Of a stretch of 64,000 bases of DNA, positions 38,713 through 48,008 are shown one piece after another (within the stretch, counting starts at the first letter, position 1; each line of letters starts with the position of its first letter). The translations under genes were made by a program, and so were the position numbers. The notes beneath the pieces are model-generated. The model was given only the letters and a program-made list of their open reading frames with translations. It had not been told where the DNA came from and ran no database searches. Origin of the DNA: Okeania sp. SIO1I7 (GTDB taxonomy: Bacteria; Cyanobacteriota; Cyanobacteriia; Cyanobacteriales; Microcoleaceae); assembly GCA_010672585.1 (NCBI GenBank), contig JAAHGF010000013.1:1-64000 (forward strand), read 5' to 3'.

Positions 38713-39798
38713 GTGTGGGTAACTTCTTCTTTAGCTACAGTATTAACTCCAACTACCGTTGCCTTGGGAAACTTTGATGGTTTACATCGAGGACATAGGC
38801 AAGTAGTCCAACCAACTTTAAAATTAGATACTAGAAAAAATTCACTCTATGTTTATCCATCACAAACAGATACAGAAGTAGACAAAAACACAAAACTTCA
38901 ATTATTAAATTCATCATGGTATTGCCAAAGTGAATTGGACAAAAATGATGATTGTCAAGAGCCAAAAATTTATTCAACTGTTGTAACTTTTAATCCTCAT
39001 CCCCAAGAGTTTTTTAGTGGAAAACCAAAAAAGTTGTTAGCTCCACTAGATGAAAAATTAGCTCTTTTTCAACAGATGGGAGTAGAACAAGTAGTCTTAC
39101 TGCAATTTGACCAAGAATTGGCAAATTTAACTCCTACTCAATTTGTAGAAAAAATTTTGGTAAAACACTTAAAAGCAAGTAAAGTAAGTGTAGGATGGGA
39201 CTTCCACTTTGGACGAAACAGAGCAGGAAAAGCAACAGATTTACAGACTATTGCAGCTAACTATAATATAGAAGCTAATATTGTACCTCTATACACTTGT
39301 GAAAATGGAGAACGTATCAGCAGTTCTATAATTCGCCAAGCTCTTGAGCAAGGAGACCTAAAAAAATCCAATCGTTTATTAGGTCGTCCCTACAGTTTAG
39401 TCGGTCAGGTGGTGGAAGGACAAAAATTAGGTAGAACTTTAGGATTTCCTACAGCTAATCTACAGCTACCGCCACAAAAATTTTTGCCTCGTTTTGGAGT
39501 TTATGCTGTGGAAGTCTATGTCTTTGAGCAGAAGCAACTTCAGGAAAATCCTTCTGGCGATCGCCCCTACTTCGGAGTAATGAATGTTGGTTGTCGTCCC
39601 ACACTAAATGGTCTACACCCGACGACAGAAATTCACTTGTTAAATTGGTCTGGAGATTTATATGGTCAGACTCTAAGAGTAAATTTGATTGAGTTTTTAA
39701 GACCTGAACAAAAATTTGCTTCCTTAGATTTATTAAAAGCAAAGATTCAAGAAGACTGTGCAGTGGCTAGAAGTATACTTGTAAGTAATACTAAATAA
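38713..39798 (+). CDS. ribF: Bifunctional riboflavin kinase / FMN adenylyltransferase
   Basis: 361 aa. It phosphorylates riboflavin to FMN and adenylylates FMN to FAD. The N-terminal nucleotidyl-transferase domain has TVALGNFDGLHRGHR (about 15-29) and VTFNPHPQEFF; the kinase domain has GRTLGFPTANLQLP and YFGVMNVGCRPT. The start is GTG (MWVTSS). Between the two N-terminal motifs lies a polar insert of about 45 residues (about 38-86, KNSLYVYPSQTDTEVDKNTK and onward) that most homologues lack, which explains the greater length. Independent of its neighbours. Confidence 0.93.
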   Translation: MWVTSSLATVLTPTTVALGNFDGLHRGHRQVVQPTLKLDTRKNSLYVYPSQTDTEVDKNTKLQLLNSSWYCQSELDKNDDCQEPKIYSTVVTFNPHPQEFFSGKPKKLLAPLDEKLALFQQMGVEQVVLLQFDQELANLTPTQFVEKILVKHLKASKVSVGWDFHFGRNRAGKATDLQTIAANYNIEANIVPLYTCENGERISSSIIRQALEQGDLKKSNRLLGRPYSLVGQVVEGQKLGRTLGFPTANLQLPPQKFLPRFGVYAVEVYVFEQKQLQENPSGDRPYFGVMNVGCRPTLNGLHPTTEIHLLNWSGDLYGQTLRVNLIEFLRPEQKFASLDLLKAKIQEDCAVARSILVSNTK

Positions 39799-40226
39799 AT
39801 TTAATGTAAAAGAATGTGGTTGTTTCAATGGAAAATAGTTTAGTGATGGGTAAATATTGTATCACTGTAATCGATCATTGCTTTGAAATTCATTATTGGT
39901 CAAACATATCAACAATAAATTATGCAAAGCTAAAAAAAATATAGCATTCCTGTTTAATTTATAAAATTTGATGAATAATTTAGCCTAGACATTTGATCAA
40001 ACTTCTATGTAGCTAAAATCTAAAAAGTTTTACTGCTAGTTTTAATTTGGACTAAAGTTTTAATCTGTATAATTTTTAGCCAAAACTGTCTATGATATAA
40101 TCTAGTTCGAGAATAGGTATAGGTTACAGTTTTTGCTTTCAGTGGTGAGCTTTTTTGTGATGTTTCATCTGGCATTGCTGGCCTTCCGAAATCTCTCTAG
40201 ATTGCATTTAATTTTGGAGGTCAATT
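39799..40226. promoter_or_regulatory. Upstream region and probable long leader of the rbp gene
   Basis: A+T-rich to about 40130. The final ~100 bases differ: they contain cagtggtgagcttttttgtg, then ctggcattgctggccttccg, and a strong GGAGG ribosome-binding site 7 bases before the ATG. A leader of this length fits the cold-induced rbp genes of cyanobacteria, where the 5' UTR is regulatory. No -10/-35 pair was fixed with confidence. Confidence 0.4.
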
Positions 40227-40526
40227 ATGTCGGTTTACGTTGGAAACCTTTCCTACGAGGCAAAGGAAGAAGATATAAGAGATGTCTTCGCCGATTATGG
40301 TACGGTTAAACGAGTTCAAATTCCTACAGACCGTGATACTGGTCGCCCCAGGGGGTTTGCTTTTGTAGAAATGGAGACAGAAGATCAAGAGACAGCAGCC
40401 ATTGAAGTACTTGATGGTGCTGAATGGATGGGACGTACTCTCAAGGTCAATAAGGCCAGGCCACGAGAAAGTCGGGGGTCATCTGGTGGTGGCGGTAGAA
40501 GAGAAAGATCCCCTCGTGACTACTAA
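40227..40526 (+). CDS. RRM-type RNA-binding protein (Rbp)
   Basis: 99 aa. A single RNA recognition motif fills residues 2-80, with RNP2 VYVGNL (3-8) and RNP1 RGFAFVEM (42-49). The C-terminal tail is Gly/Arg/Ser-rich ([15 protein letters not shown]), as in the cold-inducible Rbp group of cyanobacteria. It should bind single-stranded RNA in the cytosol. A GGAGG site lies before the ATG, and a weak hairpin follows (40557-40579). The acidic residues KEEDIRDVF are in the usual place. Confidence 0.93.
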   Translation: MSVYVGNLSYEAKEEDIRDVFADYGTVKRVQIPTDRDTGRPRGFAFVEMETEDQETAAIEVLDGAEWMGRTLKVNKARPRESRGSSGGGGRRERSPRDY

Positions 40527-40556
40527 ACTCTCATATTTAAATTAGATTCAATTCAA

Positions 40557-40579
40557 GGGATAGGAATTAATCCTGTTCC
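40557..40579 (+). terminator. Candidate terminator of rbp
   Basis: GGGATAGGA can pair with TCCTGTTCC (with G-T pairs) around an ATTAA loop, 31 bases after the rbp stop. The following sequence tttcatattcttg is U-rich but not a clean T-run. Confidence 0.45.
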
Positions 40580-41227
40580 TTTCATATTCTTGTATTAATA
40601 ACAATTTTATCGATCATTTTTCTGATGCAAATAGCGCTACTGTACTAATATTTTAAGTATTAAACTTCAAGAAATTGTCAAAATAAATTTTTTTGCCTTG
40701 ATTTTTATGATGTTTCTCTTTGCTGTTTATTGTACCAGACTTTTTGCACAAGTCTGTTAATTTTTTCCATCAATTAAAGAGTCTTAATTTAGGGGTTAGA
40801 AGCCAGGATATTTAGGACTTTCAGGCAATATTTACTGTAACAAAATTAATTCAATTAACAAACGTTACTCAATATTAAATTAATTATTATAGTAGTGCCA
40901 TCACAAAGATATTAAGATTATTTAATAATTCAAGGAGTGTTTGGTAAAAAATATTAGAGCGGGCAGTACTGTAAATTCAGACAAAAATGTTTTGTTAATT
41001 TTATCAGAATAAATAACAGCTTTAATACTCCTCCAGCACATCTGAAACCTCCATCTCCCAATTAACTAAGGTAGATATCAATTTGAGATATTATTAAATT
41101 TGGAGTTAGTAATCTAAGAATAGCATAAAAAATATCCCCAATATCAAATATTTAGATTTGCTAAATTAACCTACTTATATCTCAAACTAATAAAAGTAAT
41201 TGTTTATAGATAGCAAATCATAATTTT
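40580..41227. other. Intergenic region, A+T-rich, no features
   Basis: About 650 bases without gene, repeat or clear hairpin. The promoter of the MoxR gene should lie toward the right end. Confidence 0.5.
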
Positions 41228-42136
41228 ATGAAAGAAAGTATTGAAAAGCTCAAACAAAATCTTAGTCAGACTATTGTTGGTAAAGAGGATGCCATTAACT
41301 TAGTATTAGTGGCACTGCTTTCGGAAGGTCATGTTCTTTTAGAAGATGTTCCCGGTGTGGGTAAGACTTTATTAGCTAAATCTCTAGCTTATTCGATCGC
41401 TGGAAAATTTCAGCGAATTCAATGTACCCCTGATTTACTACCTACCGATATTACTGGTACTAATATTTGGAACCCTCGCAGTGGAGAATTTGAATTTCTA
41501 CCAGGTCCGGTGTTTGCCAATGTACTATTGACAGATGAAATTAATCGTGCAACCCCCCGTACTCAGTCTGCTCTATTAGAAGTGATGGAGGAAAAACAGG
41601 TTACTATAGATGGGGTTTCGCGTTCTGTTCCTAAGCCATTTTTTGTCATTGCAACTCAGAACCCTATTGAATATCAGGGGACATTTCCACTGCCAGAAGC
41701 ACAAATGGATCGTTTTAGTTTATCTCTGACATTAGGCTATCCTACAGAGTCTGAAGAGTTACAGATGCTACAAAGAATTTCTGAGGGAGTAGGAGTAAGT
41801 ACACTAAAAGCTTGTATTACTTTAGAAGAAGTCGAAGAGTTGCGTCGTTTGTGCAGTCTAGTGAAAGTAGATGAGTCTTTACAAAAATATATTCTCCGAT
41901 TAGTAAGAGCAACGCGGGAAGATGAAGAAATTACACTGGGCGTTAGTCCTCGTGGAACAGTTGCTTTGTATCGAGCAGCTCAAGCTTTAGGGTTTCTTGC
42001 TGGAAGAGATTACGCTATTCCTGATGATGTGAAATTTCTTTCTCCCTATGTCCTTTCCCATCGTTTGATACCAGCAGGAGGAAGACGTGCTCAAACAATT
42101 GTGGAAAGATTACTGACTTCTGTAATGGTTTCCTAA
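41228..42136 (+). CDS. MoxR-family AAA+ ATPase
   Basis: 302 aa. Walker A is EDVPGVGKTLLAKS (about 39-52), Walker B LLTDEINRATPRTQ, sensor 1 FFVIATQNPIEYQGTFPLPE, and the C-terminal helical lid with SPRGT. MoxR ATPases usually act as chaperones or assembly factors together with DUF58 and VWA-domain partners encoded next door. Here no such partner follows; the downstream DNA is an IS relic, so the partners are either elsewhere or lost. Confidence 0.93.
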   Translation: MKESIEKLKQNLSQTIVGKEDAINLVLVALLSEGHVLLEDVPGVGKTLLAKSLAYSIAGKFQRIQCTPDLLPTDITGTNIWNPRSGEFEFLPGPVFANVLLTDEINRATPRTQSALLEVMEEKQVTIDGVSRSVPKPFFVIATQNPIEYQGTFPLPEAQMDRFSLSLTLGYPTESEELQMLQRISEGVGVSTLKACITLEEVEELRRLCSLVKVDESLQKYILRLVRATREDEEITLGVSPRGTVALYRAAQALGFLAGRDYAIPDDVKFLSPYVLSHRLIPAGGRRAQTIVERLLTSVMVS

Positions 42137-42735
42137 GTTTGAGTTTTTGATCGCTAGAAGTAAGGTTAGCTATGGCTTTGTTGCATAAAAGTTGCGATTC
42201 CCGGAGGGATTGCGCACGCGAATCGCGACAACTTCCCTTAGTTGGAGTTAACTAGATTTCAACTTTGTAGCTTTTGGGCTTACCTGCTTGAATCATTCGG
42301 CCCTTGCATGGCATATCGTATGAATAACTCTACTGCTTGATTGTCAAATTTTCGTCGTCGCAACTTGCCTCCAAATATTATTTTCAGCCTTAAGCATAGC
42401 TGCTTTCTGCCTTCTTCCTTAACTTCATAAATATTGGTTCTGTCGAGCGCCAGATTTAGTATGACATATTGGACTTGTCGCTTTATAACTACAAAAAACT
42501 GGCAAACCCAAGTCAAGTAAGGATTTTAGCAATTTCCAGATCAAAACGTCTGGAAGTACTGTTGTGTCTTGATTTGAGCGATTTTTTCCATCTATTTAAC
42601 GACAACTCTATTGACGACGAGAAGAAATATTTACACAAAAGTGATGGTACAGCTATTGGTGCAACAAGCATCAATAGCTATAGTTCTTGATGCTTAAAGT
42701 GAAGAGAATTTGTTAAGTAAGTATGTAGTCTTAAC
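42137..42735. other. Gap with a degraded IS relic
   Basis: Starts with a GC-rich imperfect hairpin (42191-42232, gttgcgattc...gaatcgcgacaac), followed by the transposase relic at 42280-42516. The rest (42520-42735) contains no recognisable gene. Confidence 0.55.
42280..42516 (-). pseudogene. Relic of an IS4-type transposase
   Basis: The minus-strand frame contains LNLALDRTNIYEVKEEGRKQ and then LRRRKFDNQAVELFIRYAMQ. The ALDRTN block recalls the first catalytic Asp region of IS4-type transposases. The rest of the gene is missing, and a frame break separates it from plausible neighbouring sequence. No inverted ends were found. Confidence 0.45.
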
Positions 42736-43170
<435 letters not shown>

Positions 43171-43482
43171 ATTTTCAGTCCTAACATTTTACTACAGTTA
43201 TCATTTTTTATCTTGGTTTGTTTAAATTCCAAGAAACGATAAACAAATATTTGCTCGTAAAACTATATTACACTAATTATCTAATTATTTCACATATTCG
43301 ATAGAATTTTTCACACAATATTCTGAGAAGAGGTATTGATTATAGTCATCAATCATATCTATAGTATGTAATATTAAGCATTGCGCTATCAACTATCAAC
43401 TATTCGCCTATTTAGTTGAAGGGCCTATTGATATAGTTATAGCTATAAATTCCTGAAGTCCCTTTGAATTAAACACAAGATA
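43171..43482. promoter_or_regulatory. Divergent intergenic region between cyAbrB and Rrf2 genes
   Basis: 312 bases containing the promoters of two regulators transcribed apart. A+T-rich; an inverted-like pair gatagtt-type block lies near 43388-43402. No operator could be fixed by eye. Confidence 0.4.
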
Positions 43483-43926
43483 ATGAAGTTAACTACTCGT
43501 GGACATTACAGTGTTAAGGCACTTTTAGATTTGAGTTTACAACAAAGTAATACTCCAATATCTGTCAAAGAAATAGCACTACGTCAAGACATACCTATAG
43601 CCTATCTTGAAAAGTTATTAATAGAGATGCGTCGTACTGGTTTAGTCAAATCAGTTCGTGGTGCTCAAGGAGGATATCAATTAGCTAAATTACCTGCTCA
43701 AATATCTTTAGGACAAATACTAGAATCTGTTGGTGAAACCATCAAACCTTTACCTAGATATGTTCCTGATAATAAACAGGCAGAAGACTGGGTTACTTAT
43801 TCTATCTGGCATAGATTAGATAAAAAGCTTTCTGAAGCACTTTACAATATTTCTCTAGAAGACTTATACTATGATGTCCGTAGTTGGCAAGCTGTAGTAG
43901 GAGAAGAAACGAGTTTTGTGGTTTAA
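43483..43926 (+). CDS. Rrf2-family transcriptional regulator without cysteines
   Basis: 147 aa. The winged-helix start MKLTTRGHYSVKALLDLSLQ, recognition region IPIAYLEKLLIEMRRTGLVK and SVRGAQGGYQLAK are classic Rrf2. IscR-type members hold an Fe-S cluster with three Cys; this protein has no Cys at all, so it should sense something else or act by protein contacts (inference). It is divergent from the cyAbrB gene. The 177-bp MITE 43980-44156 begins 54 bases after its stop. Confidence 0.9.
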   Translation: MKLTTRGHYSVKALLDLSLQQSNTPISVKEIALRQDIPIAYLEKLLIEMRRTGLVKSVRGAQGGYQLAKLPAQISLGQILESVGETIKPLPRYVPDNKQAEDWVTYSIWHRLDKKLSEALYNISLEDLYYDVRSWQAVVGEETSFVV

Positions 43927-43979
43927 TTTTTGATGGCTTGACTGTCAAGTTGTAATACTTAATCAGTAGTATATTATTC

Positions 43980-44156
43980 GTAAGCATTCAGCTATTAGCA
44001 CTCAGCACTTAAACAATTAATAATGAATAATTACTTCTCAGGTTAGGTCTGGAGACTTTAACAGTAACTTTTTATTCTTTCCTCAATTTCAAAGGTTGCT
44101 TTTACCTTTCCCAACATTAATAGCTGATAGCTAATAGCTGACGGCTGAATGCTTAC
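43980..44156. mobile_element. MITE with GTAAGCATTCAGC ends, copy 2
   Basis: The left end is GTAAGCATTCAGCTATTAGC and the right end in reverse GTAAGCATTCAGCCGTCAGC, identical to those at 34845-35054. Flanks are TATTATTC (43972-43979) and TATGATTC (44157-44164), seven of eight identical. It ends about 50 bases before the cbiB start, so it probably lies in or near the cbiB promoter. Confidence 0.87.
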
Positions 44157-44208
44157 TATGATTCACAATGATTACTTATTAAAATAAATTTATAACTATT
44201 AAATTCCT

Positions 44209-45222
44209 GTGAATGCCAACTATACTTTAATTATTCTTTTCATAGCTGCTTGCCTAGATTATTTGATTGGCGATCCTTGGAGTTGGCCACATCCTGTAAA
44301 GATCGTAGGCTGGATAATTACTCATTACACTAAACAAATATTTAAACTCACTAAACCTCATCAAGATAACTCTGATGTATTTATACTGAGATTGGCAGGA
44401 ATACTACTAGCGATTGCTCTTGTTTTTGGCAATGGAATTATCAGTTGGTTAATTATTCAAGCTTTACGAATAAACTTTGTCCAATTTCCTTTATTAACAG
44501 TAATAACAGAGAGTATTTTATTAGCTAGCTGTTTTGCTGGAAAAAGTTTAAGTATGGCAGCTAAAGAAGTACTTCAACTGGTAAGAAGTAACAATTTAAT
44601 TCAAGCACGTCAAAAATTAAGTATGTATGTAGGTAGAGATACAGAAAATTTATCAAGACCGGAAATATTTCGAGCAATTTTTGAAACAGTAACAGAAAAT
44701 GCAACAGATGGAGTAATTGCACCTTTATTTTACGCTTTAGTGGGAGCAATAATACCTGGTGTGGGTAGCGTACCTTTGGCATTTGCTTACAAAGCTGCTA
44801 GTACATTAGATTCGATGATTGGGTACAAAGAAGCGCCCTATACTGATATAGGATGGTTTAGTGCCAAACTAGAGGACGTTTTAACCTGGCTACCCTGTCG
44901 CCTAAATGTGCTGACTATAGCTTTGCTCTCTGGCAAACCTTTATATGTTTGGAGAATATGTCAAAGGGATGCGGTGAAAGATCCTAGTCCTAATGCTGGT
45001 TGGAGTGAATGTGCTTATGCTGCAACCTTGGGAGTGCAGGTAGGTGGTGCAAACTTGTATCAGGGAGTGGTTAAACATAAACCACTATTAGGAGACCCCA
45101 TTTATCCAATTACGCCAGAAATTATTGATCGAGCATTGCAGTTAACTCGATATTGCTTTCTAATTTGGTTAGGGTTATTTTTTATCTGTTATATCATGTC
45201 CGGTAGCATGGGTATTGTATAG
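44209..45222 (+). CDS. cbiB: Adenosylcobinamide-phosphate synthase (CbiB/CobD)
   Basis: 337 aa integral membrane protein. It attaches the aminopropanol-phosphate arm to adenosylcobyric acid in cobalamin-type corrinoid synthesis. Signatures: CLDYLIGDPWSWPHPVKIVG (about 16-35), VGRDTENLSRPEIFRA and ETVTENATDGVIAPLFYA, with GDPIYPITPEII near the end. The start is GTG. The last ten or so residues (IMSGSMGIV) and the stop come from a MITE that begins at 45192; without it the frame would end CYLSK-stop. The change is confined to the C-terminal tail, so function is probably kept. Confidence 0.93.
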   Translation: MNANYTLIILFIAACLDYLIGDPWSWPHPVKIVGWIITHYTKQIFKLTKPHQDNSDVFILRLAGILLAIALVFGNGIISWLIIQALRINFVQFPLLTVITESILLASCFAGKSLSMAAKEVLQLVRSNNLIQARQKLSMYVGRDTENLSRPEIFRAIFETVTENATDGVIAPLFYALVGAIIPGVGSVPLAFAYKAASTLDSMIGYKEAPYTDIGWFSAKLEDVLTWLPCRLNVLTIALLSGKPLYVWRICQRDAVKDPSPNAGWSECAYAATLGVQVGGANLYQGVVKHKPLLGDPIYPITPEIIDRALQLTRYCFLIWLGLFFICYIMSGSMGIV

Positions 45223-45341
45223 TGAAGGTAAGGAAGAAGGAAGAAGGAAGAGGGAAGAAGGCTTAAAAGTATGAAAAAAAGTAAATTTCCTGTAGATATT
45301 CATCCTTGGTTTTACACAAACGCGCCCCAGGGGACATGATA
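45192..45341. mobile_element. MITE family TATCATGTCC, copy 2, overlapping the end of cbiB
   Basis: The left end is TATCATGTCCGGTAGCATGG and the right end in reverse TATCATGTCCCCTGGGGCG. TTA flanks both sides (45189-45191 and 45342-45344). The cbiB stop at 45220-45222 lies inside the element. A ggaagaa heptamer run sits in the interior (about 45234-45255). Confidence 0.8.
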
Positions 45342-45502
45342 TTATTTATCAAAATAATTGGGTGTAATATCCCGCCTTGATTGACGAAATGTTTTTGGAG
45401 GGGAGCTTATAGCGGTTTTCAAGGTTTTCAAATAGATAGAGTACAGTGGTCAAAGCATTTTTCTGCTCCCTACTCCCTACTCCCTACTCCCTAAGCAAAA
45501 AC

Positions 45503-45591
45503 AGGACTTACGCAAAGACACTGTGTATAGATTCCAGTAACTATTGGACAATAGTTATGAGTACTATATATAGCGTATCTGCGTAAGTCCT
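45503..45591. mobile_element. 89-bp MITE with AGGACTTACGCA ends
   Basis: The left end is AGGACTTACGCAAAGACACT and the right end in reverse AGGACTTACGCAGATACGCT, both followed by a t(a/g)tatag stretch. Single ends of the same family lie at about 1040-1075 and 1255-1285. No clear target duplication was seen. Confidence 0.7.
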
Positions 45592-45653
45592 AAAAAAGAA
45601 TTTTTTAGTCTACTTAATAATGAAAACTGCTGTAAATCACCATTACAAAAACA

Positions 45654-45681
45654 ACTTCTGACTTCTGACTTCTGACTTCTG
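45654..45681 (+). repeat. Heptamer array (ACTTCTG) x4
   Basis: Four copies plus a partial fifth, ending about 6 bases before the GTG start and 18 before the ATG start of pyrR. Confidence 0.9.
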
Positions 45682-45692
45682 ACTTCGTTAAA

Positions 45693-46235
45693 GTGGTGGA
45701 ATACATGAGCAATACTGTAGAAATTTTATCAGCACAGGAGTTACGGCGTACTGTTACTCGTCTTGCATCCCAAGTAATTGAAAATGCAGGAGATTTGTCT
45801 CAACTGGTGTTGTTAGGCATTTATACTAGAGGAGTACCCCTAGCAAAAATATTAGCAAATCAAATTGAATTGCTAGAGCAAGTTAAAATACCTGTGGGAG
45901 CATTGGATATTACTTTTTATCGGGATGACTTGAATATAACGGGAATGCGAACTCCAGCTAAAACTGAAATTCCTGGTGATATTACTGGTAAGATTGTGGT
46001 TTTAGTTGACGATGTGATCTATAAAGGTCGAACAGTGCGAGCTGCTTTGAATGCAGTTCTTGAATATGGTCGCCCAGAAGCAATTAAATTAGTTGTGTTG
46101 GTTGATAGAGGTCATCGGGAACTACCAATTCATCCAGATTTCACAGGTAAGAAGCTACCCACTTCTAGAGAAGAGAAGGTCAAAGTTTATGTGCAAGATA
46201 TTGATGGGAGAGATGGTGTGGAGTTATTTCGCTAG
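45693..46235 (+). CDS. pyrR: PyrR bifunctional pyrimidine regulator / uracil phosphoribosyltransferase
   Basis: 180 aa from GTG 45693; ATG 45705 ([13 protein letters not shown]) is the more usual N terminus. The PRPP-binding motif is [18 protein letters not shown], and [14 protein letters not shown] and [14 protein letters not shown] match PyrR. In Bacillus-type systems PyrR controls pyr mRNA attenuation; in cyanobacteria the protein is often a stand-alone enzyme, and no pyr operon adjoins it here. The DNA just upstream is a heptamer repeat without a clear ribosome-binding site. Confidence 0.93.
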   Translation: MVEYMSNTVEILSAQELRRTVTRLASQVIENAGDLSQLVLLGIYTRGVPLAKILANQIELLEQVKIPVGALDITFYRDDLNITGMRTPAKTEIPGDITGKIVVLVDDVIYKGRTVRAALNAVLEYGRPEAIKLVVLVDRGHRELPIHPDFTGKKLPTSREEKVKVYVQDIDGRDGVELFR

Positions 46236-46685
46236 TGCCGCTACGCGGAAGTCAAAAGTCAAAAGTCGTAGGGGCGAATGGCATTCGCCCTCAAAAGTAT
46301 TGATTGGTAAGGCTTTTAGGATTTTGCGACTGGTTAGTTATTTCTGCCATTCTGCACTAGAAAGTGTGGGGAGTGCGGGGAGATGGGAACCCACCCCTAA
46401 CCCCTCCCTGGAGGGGAACGTGGCGAGATGGAGAAATAGTTGGCAATAGTGCTCAGATTGTTGATTTACAGCAGTTTTCATTTGGGTAGACCACAGGGAC
46501 GTTCCATGGAACGTCCCTACAAGGTTTGATGCGTGAAGATGTGGTTCATCAATTTGAAAAGCGCTCTAAAACAGTTTGTAGGGGCAAACGGCTGTTTGCT
46601 TGCGCATACTTCGTAACGCCCCTACGGTTTCTTCAAGCTAAAAAATCTACCGATCACTCTCGGTATTGATCGCTGAAGTGCTTCT
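46236..46685. other. Gap between convergent pyrR and opcA
   Basis: Repeat fragments only: cgtaggggcgaatggcattcgcc (about 46267-46290), an acccacccctaacccc...gaggggaacg block (about 46390-46427) and an inverted gggacgttccatggaacgtccc palindrome (about 46497-46519). The latter is a perfect stem, and its halves recur as a motif near 2122-2142. Confidence 0.6.
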
Positions 46686-48008
46686 TTAACGTAACTTGAG
46701 AATGTCAGCAGTTATAGCCAAACTCTCTTCATATAAAACTTCCCGACCCCAACGTTGTAACTGTTGAGCCATCAAATATTCTGCTTTCTGGTCGCTCAAA
46801 GCACTGACTTGCTCTGTACGACAAGACTGGGCACTACCACCTGCTTCTAATCGCATACAACCAGTATCTTCAGAACACAAAATCGTGCAACAGTCAGCAT
46901 TGGGATTACTAGACCCCAAACGCACACCCACTAAATCTCCAGGAATTTCACCATAGTCAGCGGTAGGAATTGCTGCTAACTCAGCTAAAATCTCCTTATC
47001 TGTAGGACTGGTAAACTTGACATGAACGATGTCATAATCACCACCAGTCTCAGTATAAGCTGTGGGTTGCCAATCAAGACGACTAGCAAACCAACCCAAG
47101 AACATTAGTGCTTGAGCAGCATTCCCTTTTTCATAGTCAAGAGTAATTTTATCGATTTCACTCAAAGCAGCACGACGTTGTGGTGGGTCGAAAGTAGCAG
47201 CAGCTAACTCTTGCCATGCAGAGAGACGATGCCAATTTAAGTCAGCAATATATGTTTGATTTTCGATCAGCTCTTGCATTTTGAGAAATTCTGAATCTGC
47301 ATCGCTAAAATAAGATGAATCCAGAATAATGCAATTGCTATTTTCACAAAGGTTTCGGAATAGTTCTTGTTCTGGGTTGGGAGTAGCTTTCCACCAAACA
47401 AATTTGGGCAGGTCAGGAATCATCAATGATGTCACGACATCACTTACTCTTTCCAGTGCTTCTTTAGTTCCGCGTAGAGTAATATATTCACAGCAAGTTA
47501 ATGAAGACTGCTTTTTCTTTACTGGGCAATAAGCAGAAACTTGTGCTGTTACCCCTGTATCTTCTCCAAAAGTAGGACATAGTGTGATGACTCGACAAGG
47601 GTTTTGATTTGCAATTACTTCACTAATGCTAAATCCTCTAGCATCCATGTTGGGGAACTGCCGAGTTTCTGGAGATTTTGCAGCCCATTCTGAGCGTAAC
47701 TTGGCGAGAGTCTCGGAGTCTATCCTACCTGTTATTGGTAACTGATAAGCTTTTTGAGCCTCTTTGATCGCATCACGGGCCTCATTGCCGTTAATACCAT
47801 CTATTTCACCTTTGTAGAATCCCAAACCAGCTAAAAGTTGCTGAAATTCTTCGGGTTCATATATTACCATGCTGAAAGTAGCTGCTCTGGTAGCGATCGA
47901 AGTCGCTTTCCCTCCATTTTGACCGAGCCAGATTTTACTAAGTTCTGCTTCAATTTCTCCGAGAGAAATATCTTTTGGTTGTTGTAAGGCAACAAGTGTT
48001 GTACTCAT
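46686..48008 (-). CDS. opcA: OpcA, glucose-6-phosphate dehydrogenase assembly/activator protein
   Basis: 440 aa. OpcA is an allosteric effector that activates Zwf in cyanobacteria and gives it redox control. The N-terminal part (about 50-110, FQQLLAGLGFYKGEIDGINGN) is a peptidoglycan-binding-like fold; the rest has the OpcA core with PDLPKFVWWKATP and YILR-type end. The Cys clusters (VITLCPTFGED, ADCCTILCSEDTGCM) may serve redox sensing. It is the last gene of the fbp-tal-zwf-opcA series on this strand; a 470-base repeat-filled gap separates it from zwf. Confidence 0.93.
   Translation of the reverse strand: MSTTLVALQQPKDISLGEIEAELSKIWLGQNGGKATSIATRAATFSMVIYEPEEFQQLLAGLGFYKGEIDGINGNEARDAIKEAQKAYQLPITGRIDSETLAKLRSEWAAKSPETRQFPNMDARGFSISEVIANQNPCRVITLCPTFGEDTGVTAQVSAYCPVKKKQSSLTCCEYITLRGTKEALERVSDVVTSLMIPDLPKFVWWKATPNPEQELFRNLCENSNCIILDSSYFSDADSEFLKMQELIENQTYIADLNWHRLSAWQELAAATFDPPQRRAALSEIDKITLDYEKGNAAQALMFLGWFASRLDWQPTAYTETGGDYDIVHVKFTSPTDKEILAELAAIPTADYGEIPGDLVGVRLGSSNPNADCCTILCSEDTGCMRLEAGGSAQSCRTEQVSALSDQKAEYLMAQQLQRWGREVLYEESLAITADILKLR

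Larger units (their letters stand above)
45223..45692. other. Gap between cbiB and pyrR filled with repeats
   Basis: It holds the right part of the TATCATGTCC MITE, a ccctact heptamer run (about 45470-45492), an 89-bp MITE (45503-45591) and an ACTTCTG array (45654-45681) that ends shortly before pyrR. Confidence 0.65.

Noticed and set aside
43171-43482. tRNA or riboswitch in the intergenic gaps, including upstream of cbiB
   Set aside because: No cloverleaf, no GGTTCGAATCC-type arm and no conserved cobalamin-riboswitch box were found here or in the gap before cbiB.
44981-45222. cbiB as a frameshifted or truncated gene
   Set aside because: The conserved motifs are complete; only the last few codons were replaced by the MITE.
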